In this document: positions 8,287-10,668 of the stretch, piece after piece
How the letters are laid out: the number at the start of each line of letters is the position of its first letter
Position numbering within the stretch: the stretch's first letter is position 1
NCBI GenBank assembly: GCA_013423325.1
Contig: BLJB01000558.1
Span: forward strand, 1,215-11,882
Length of the DNA stretch: 10,668 nucleotides
From: Usnea hakonensis
Lineage: Eukaryota; Ascomycota; Lecanoromycetes; Lecanorales; Parmeliaceae
Direction of reading: 5' to 3'
Notes under the pieces: model-generated
Seen by the model: only the letters and a program-made list of their open reading frames with translations
What the model was told of the DNA's origin: nothing
Database searches by the model: none
Program-made: the position numbers and the translations under genes

Positions 8287-8920
8287 GATATTAGTAGAGC
8301 TCCCTTTAAATAAGAGGCTAATTATATATAGATAGATCTTTAGAGTTAAGTATAATCTAAATAGTATTATAGATAAGTTTAAAGTACGCTTAATAGTAAA
8401 AGAATTTAGTTAAATAATAAATATTAATTTTTATAAAATCTTTACTTTTACTATAAGATTTAAATTATTATAAATATTATTCGCTTTCTATATTAGATAT
8501 AGTATCCTTATTAAATAAATAGATATAGATAATATCTACTTTAATATACTACTAAAAAAGGTAATTTATATATAGTAATTATAGAGCTTATCTAAGATTA
8601 AGGCCTTATATAGTAAGGTATTATAATTAATAAAAGATTTCTATAGTCTAAAATAGTTAGCTAGACTTTAGTATTAATAGTTTATTATTATAATTTATAT
8701 AATAGAATTCTTTCCTTTCTAAGCTAATAGCTATATTTTCTTCCATAATAATAAAAATAAGATAATAATTATTAGTCTCTATATAGATAATATCTTTATT
8801 ATTATTAAGGACCCCGTAATTATAAAGGCTATTAAGAAAGGAATCTATAACGCTTTTAAATATATTAAGATAGAACCTATAAATTATATACTTAGTATAT
8901 AATTCTACTATAATTAGAAG
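8287..8920 (+). pseudogene. Copia reverse transcriptase remnant, N-terminal segment
   Basis: In frame 2 the motif 'V-E-L-P-P-N-K' starts at 8294, followed by 'D-K-F-K-V-R-L-V-V-K-G-F-S' (about 8372-8410). The first catalytic Asp region 'M-D-V-D-x-A-F-L-N' is at 8519-8545, with Asp retained at 8522-8524. The 'S-L-Y-V-D-D' box is at 8774-8791, where the first Asp survives (8786-8788) and the second is Asn (8789-8791). The domain is cut at 8920 by the miniature LTR element and continues at 9608. Confidence 0.92.
8916..8920. repeat. Target-site duplication AGAAG, left copy
   Basis: The five bases just before the left terminal repeat are identical to 9603-9607 just after the right one. Five bases is a normal duplication length for LTR-retrotransposon integration. 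Confidence 0.88.
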
Positions 8921-9021
8921 TATTAAGGTTAATCTTTCGATTATACTAGCTAAAAAGCCTAGCCCGGAGGATTTCTATACTTTATATCTAGAAACCCCCT
9001 ATTTTAGATCTAATACTAATA
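8921..9021 (-). repeat. Terminal direct repeat (probable 3' LTR) of the miniature element, more mutated copy
   Basis: It aligns without gaps to 9502-9602 over 101 positions with 11 differences. At every difference this copy has A or T where the other has G or C. Its terminal bases have become CTAATA. The G-rich arm of the internal hairpin is broken by G-to-A changes here (GGAGGA against GGGGGG). Confidence 0.9.
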
Positions 9022-9022
9022 A

Positions 9023-9036
9023 CTATCTCCTCCTCT
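9023..9036 (-). other. Probable polypurine tract of the miniature element
   Basis: Read on the minus strand this is AGAGGAGGAGATAG, fourteen bases with one T, ending one base before the terminal repeat. That is the position of a plus-strand primer. No comparable purine run precedes the other repeat on the + strand, so it is the main evidence for orientation. Confidence 0.6.
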
Positions 9037-9039
9037 ATA

Positions 9040-9054
9040 GGCTCGTCCCGAGCC
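9040..9054. repeat. Perfect 6-bp hairpin, GC-rich
   Basis: GGCTCG and CGAGCC flank a TCC loop, and an A-rich run follows at 9056-9063 on the + strand. It is conspicuous because GC-only stems are rare in this AT-rich window. On the minus strand it lies just before the polypurine tract. Confidence 0.6.
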
Positions 9055-9096
9055 CAAAAAAAAGAAAAACTATATACGATATTTTACCTTAAAGAT

Positions 9097-9197
9097 ACTA
9101 ATCTTTAGATATATATATAGCCTAATTTTTAAGGTATTCTATCTAATCTTTAAAGACTTTATCTATCTAATCTTTAGGAACTTATATCTAATCTTTA
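9097..9197. repeat. Degenerate repeats of ctaatcttta
   Basis: The core ctaatcttta occurs at about 9098, 9143, 9167 and 9188, spacings of roughly 45, 24 and 21 bases, so the array looks like units of about 21-24 bp with one unit decayed. The repeats lie in the interior of the miniature element and nowhere else I noticed. Confidence 0.6.
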
Positions 9198-9215
9198 GAG
9201 ATTTAAACTTTAAGC

Positions 9216-9354
9216 TTCGGGGTCCTATTTTTAGAAGCTTACTCGAGCTAAATTATTAAGTTATTAGGTACCCCCTAAAGGTAGGTTACTCGAGAGCCTA
9301 TTTAGCTTATAATATTACTATTTCGGGGCTTCTATTTAGGAAGCTTACCCGAGC
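9216..9354. repeat. Pair of diverged direct repeats around cggggYYctattt...agcttacycgagc
   Basis: The stretch 9216-9249 and the stretch 9322-9354 share ttcgggg, ctattt, agaagctta/ggaagctta and cgagc in the same order, about 106 bases apart. They may reflect an internal tandem duplication of about 106 bp now diverged, or a repeated protein or RNA motif. No open frame spans both. Confidence 0.55.
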
Positions 9355-9384
9355 GAAAGTCTAAAAAACTACTTACGTATAGTC

Positions 9385-9454
9385 GAATCCAAGTAGATTT
9401 GAACTATAGACCCTCGTAATTAGCGCTATAGCCCCCTATTTTAGTTACTCCTCG
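9385..9454 (-). tRNA. Degenerate tRNA-like sequence (isoleucine-AAU-like) inside the miniature element
   Basis: On the minus strand an A-box-like TAACTAAAATAGG (9447-9435) and a B-box-like TAGTTCAAATC (9406-9396) are 28 bases apart, as in a tRNA. Between them is an anticodon-loop-like CTAATTA, which would give anticodon AAU. The T arm closes as ATAG/CTAC around TTCAAAT with one mismatch, which is exactly what RIP would make of GTGG/CCAC. The anticodon stem pairs only partly and the acceptor ends do not pair, so it is not a functional tRNA. It could be a tRNA-derived promoter segment of the element or a short SINE head. Confidence 0.45.
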
Positions 9455-9501
9455 ATCTCGTTTTAGGGGGATTAAGCCCGGAATAGAAGTATAGAAACTA
9501 T

Positions 9502-9602
9502 TATTAGGGTTAACCTTTCGGCTATACTAGCTAAAAAGCCTGGCCCGGGGGGTTTCTATACTTTATATCTAGAAACCCCCTATTTTGGACCTAATGCTAA
9601 CA
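9502..9602 (-). repeat. Terminal direct repeat (probable 5' LTR) of the miniature element, less mutated copy
   Basis: This copy retains TG at about 9541, 9586 and 9595 and CA at 9601-9602, and ends in CTAACA. It contains a perfect inverted repeat, 9548-9558 with 9570-9580. Its first bases, TATTAG, have probably lost the G of a TG terminus. On the minus strand the bases just inside it read ATAGTTTCTATAC, where TAG could be a mutated TGG primer-binding start; this is weak. Confidence 0.9.
9548..9580. repeat. Perfect 11-bp hairpin in the LTR
   Basis: GGGGGTTTCTA (9548-9558) and TAGAAACCCCC (9570-9580) are exact reverse complements around an 11-base loop. The half-arm is repeated outside the LTR: 9487-9498 is the exact reverse complement of 9552-9563. 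In LTR elements such stems can lie near RNA 3' ends; here that role is a guess. The same stem is damaged by transitions in the other LTR copy. Confidence 0.8.
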
Positions 9603-9607
9603 AGAAG
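9603..9607. repeat. Target-site duplication AGAAG, right copy
   Basis: Identical to 8916-8920. The copia frame resumes at the next base, 9608, with codon GCG. Confidence 0.88.
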
Positions 9608-9737
9608 GCGAATATAATAATTCTAGAGTAATTCTAGTATACTAAAAAGCTTTTATAAGATTATAATATAGATTAAGCTATCCTAGTAAATACTTCTATT
9701 AATAGATATACCTTTTTTAAGCCCTTATAGCTAGACG

Positions 9738-9742
9738 AGATA
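9738..9742. repeat. Target-site duplication AGATA, left copy
   Basis: Identical to 9925-9929 on the other side of the solo LTR. Confidence 0.85.
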
Positions 9743-9924
9743 TGTCAGGGAACCGAATATGGACCGATAATGGTAATGGTATTCAGGATATGAACGGAAT
9801 AATGACTATGTAGAAGGAATGGTGCAATTGCATTGCAAGAAATCATTGTGCGCAGTGCCAAGGCGCTAGGCCGAAAGAGGCTTAGCGCCGACCGGAGAAG
9901 AGGTGTCGAGTTGAAACCATGACA
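9743..9924. mobile_element. Solo LTR (182 bp) with intact ends and no RIP
   Basis: The segment starts TGTCAGGG and ends CATGACA, giving TG...CA ends with a 5-bp inverted TGTCA/TGACA, and is flanked by AGATA on both sides. It is full of TG and CA, in sharp contrast to the copia sequence on both sides. Removing 187 bp rejoins the copia frame from 9742 to 9930. It has no coding capacity, so a solo LTR left by recombination between LTRs is the simplest reading. A short non-autonomous DNA transposon is less likely given the 5-bp duplication and very short inverted ends. The parent element is not in the window; orientation is undetermined. Confidence 0.82.
9862..9889. repeat. Hairpin inside the solo LTR
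   Basis: GGCGCTAGGCC and GGCTTAGCGCC pair over 11 positions with a single G-T wobble around the loop GAAAGA. A strong GC-rich stem in an LTR is often near the transcript end, but no poly-A signal decides this here. Confidence 0.7.
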
Positions 9925-9929
9925 AGATA
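9925..9929. repeat. Target-site duplication AGATA, right copy
   Basis: Identical to 9738-9742; the copia frame resumes at 9930 with TAA, a mutated CAA codon by inference. Confidence 0.85.
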
Positions 9930-10150
9930 TAAGTATATTAATAAAACTATTAGAAGCGAATCGGAAGCCTTATATATCTTATAATATATATCTAGTTAGA
10001 TTTAGTATTTACTATTAATAAACTTAGTTAATTCTATACTAATTCTACTATTCGTTATATAAATACCCTTAACCGAGTCCTTAGATATATACGTAGAACT
10101 ACGTATTATAGACTATATTACTAAGCTACTAGAAATCTAGTAGAATATAT

Positions 10151-10173
10151 TTTGAATTTTTGAATTTGAATTT
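10151..10173. repeat. Short tgaattt repeat at the copia breakpoint
   Basis: Three closely spaced tgaattt units (tttgaattt, ttgaattt, tgaattt) begin exactly where copia similarity stops. They retain TG, unlike the neighbouring relic, so the sequence here has a different history. The following 60 bases also contain TG at about 10177-10183. Confidence 0.6.
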
Positions 10174-10668
10174 ATATGTCGTGTCTACCTAAACTTCGAA
10201 AGGTAATTACGGGATCCTTTAACTCTTATTAACTCGTAGTAAGANNAAGAAAACTATTTAATACTATTATCTTATATATATATTATTAGGGAAAAACCTT
10301 ACTACTTCTCTATATATATATTACTATCTATATATAGATCTAAATACTACTTTAGTTATACCTCCGTTAGGGTTTCTTTATTACTTATATTCCTCCTACT
10401 ACGATTTCCTTCTCTAAAGCTTAAATCTTAGTAATCTTAATCTAGATTTAGATTAACTCCTCCTCGCTAAGTCCCCGGCCCTAGTTCGTACTCTCCTTAA
10501 TCCTTTCTCGGAGTATAGCTTTTAGTTCTTTAGGTCTACTCCTTTAGATCGAGGCTATAGATTCTTTCGTCTTCGGCTTCTCCTCCCCTTCTTAGCTCCC
10601 CTTACTATTCGTTTCCTATTAATATTAACCGTAGAATAGCCTTTTCTTCGCGAGCCTCCTCGCTATAT
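10174..10668 (-). other. Unassigned RIP-affected sequence with a possible minus-strand coding remnant
   Basis: From about 10340 the + strand is C/T-rich. On the minus strand it gives purine-rich codons. One minus frame between roughly 10570 and 10340 reads as a charged, helix-like segment (Arg-Pro-Lys-Glu-Leu-Lys, Ser-Glu-Glu-Glu-Leu-Ile) interrupted mainly by TAA/TAG where Gln is plausible. The other minus frames also have moderately long open stretches, so the frame choice is uncertain. I do not recognise a family; a retroelement Gag or a mutated host gene would both fit. The stretch 10184-10340 shows nothing recognisable apart from TA-rich runs. Confidence 0.3.
10245..10246. other. Two undetermined bases (NN)
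   Basis: Two N occur in AAGANNAAGA. They may mark ambiguous base calls or an arbitrary short scaffold join, so continuity across this point should not be assumed. Confidence 0.9.

Larger units (their letters stand above)
8921..9602 (-). mobile_element. TRIM-like miniature LTR element inserted in copia reverse transcriptase
   Basis: Two direct repeats of exactly 101 bp (8921-9021 and 9502-9602) bound a 480-bp interior with no coding capacity I can see, and are flanked by AGAAG on both sides. The repeats begin TATTAG/TATTAA and end CTAACA/CTAATA, consistent with TGTTAG...CTAACA ends. Removing 687 bp (element plus one duplication) rejoins the copia frame. On the minus strand a purine tract, AGAGGAGGAGATAG (complement of 9023-9036), abuts the repeat at 8921-9021, which would make that the 3' LTR and 9502-9602 the 5' LTR. 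A tRNA-like sequence lies in the same orientation. I do not recognise the family. Replication would need proteins from another element. Confidence 0.85.
4588..10150 (+). mobile_element. Ty1/copia retrotransposon relic with two nested insertions
   Basis: The order LTR end, primer-binding site, gag with zinc knuckle, protease, integrase, reverse transcriptase, RNase H is the copia order (integrase before reverse transcriptase). Gag runs in frame 1. Protease through reverse transcriptase runs in frame 2 from about 5852 to 8920 with no indel, then continues at 9608-9742 and 9930-10150 once two insertions are removed. The element lacks the end of RNase H and a 3' LTR, breaking off near 10150. Nearly every CA and TG is gone except in one patch at 5844-6127. 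Confidence 0.92.
9608..10150 (+). pseudogene. Copia reverse transcriptase end and RNase H start, split by a solo LTR
   Basis: From 9608, frame 2 reads a copia 'I-T-L-x-Q-x-x-Y-x-K-K-L-L' block (9614-9655) and the 'P-V-x-T-P-M' region near 9680-9700, up to 9742. After the solo LTR it resumes at 9930 with 'R-I-G-S-L-M-Y-L' (9957-9980), 'R-P-D-L-A-F-x-I-N-K-L-S' (about 10000-10030) and 'A-L-N-R-V-L-R-Y-I-R-G-T-T' (about 10059-10100), the conserved start of copia RNase H. Gln and Trp positions are stops. Similarity ends near 10150, where 'G-Y-x-D-A-D-W' should follow but does not; the 3' end of the element is gone. Confidence 0.9.

Noticed and set aside
9385..9454. A functional tRNA-Ile gene.
   Set aside because: The acceptor ends do not pair and the anticodon stem is largely unpaired; only the box-like promoter segments and T arm are convincing.
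9743..9924. A MITE or other DNA transposon instead of a solo LTR.
   Set aside because: Inverted ends agree for only about five bases and the target duplication is 5 bp rather than the TA or 8 bp of common fungal DNA elements; TG...CA ends favour an LTR.

Overview
The window looks like an AT-rich, transposon-filled block from a filamentous ascomycete (Pezizomycotina-type) genome that has undergone repeat-induced point mutation (RIP). From about position 90 onward the dinucleotides CA and TG are almost absent while TA is hugely over-represented. CG, CC and CT remain common, which points to C-to-T change at CpA on both strands rather than ordinary CpG decay. No intact protein-coding gene was found. 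The coding content consists of retrotransposon reading frames that can still be followed by eye but are full of TAA/TAG stops where Gln or Trp is expected.

Layout. 1 to about 75 is ordinary, non-RIP DNA. About 76-4587 is a Ty3/gypsy chromovirus relic on the + strand. It lacks its 5' LTR and most of gag, but protease, reverse transcriptase, RNase H, integrase and a C-terminal chromodomain follow in order, then a 3' UTR, a ten-G polypurine tract and a 3' LTR. About 4588-10150 is a Ty1/copia relic on the + strand: the end of a 5' LTR, a primer-binding site matching the initiator tRNA-Met anticodon region, gag with a zinc knuckle, protease, integrase, reverse transcriptase and the start of RNase H. 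It has no 3' end. The last 500 bases hold a two-base N stretch and a poorly understood RIP-affected sequence with a possible minus-strand coding remnant.

Two later insertions interrupt the copia polymerase region. The first (8921-9602, 682 bp) is a miniature LTR element resembling a TRIM. It has two 101-bp terminal direct repeats, a perfect 5-bp target duplication (AGAAG), a polypurine tract and a tRNA-like sequence. It appears to lie on the minus strand. The second (9743-9924, 182 bp) is an unmutated solo LTR with TGTCA/TGACA ends and a perfect 5-bp target duplication (AGATA). Removing each insert with one copy of its duplication rejoins the copia frame exactly.

Together these give a readable order of events. 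The copia element arrived and was heavily mutated. The miniature element entered it and was partly mutated, its two LTRs now differing by 11 transitions all in one direction. The solo LTR carries no visible RIP, so it is either the latest arrival or too short to be recognised. The gypsy relic sits against the copia LTR and is also heavily mutated. All family assignments come from reading translated motifs by eye; no database search was possible.
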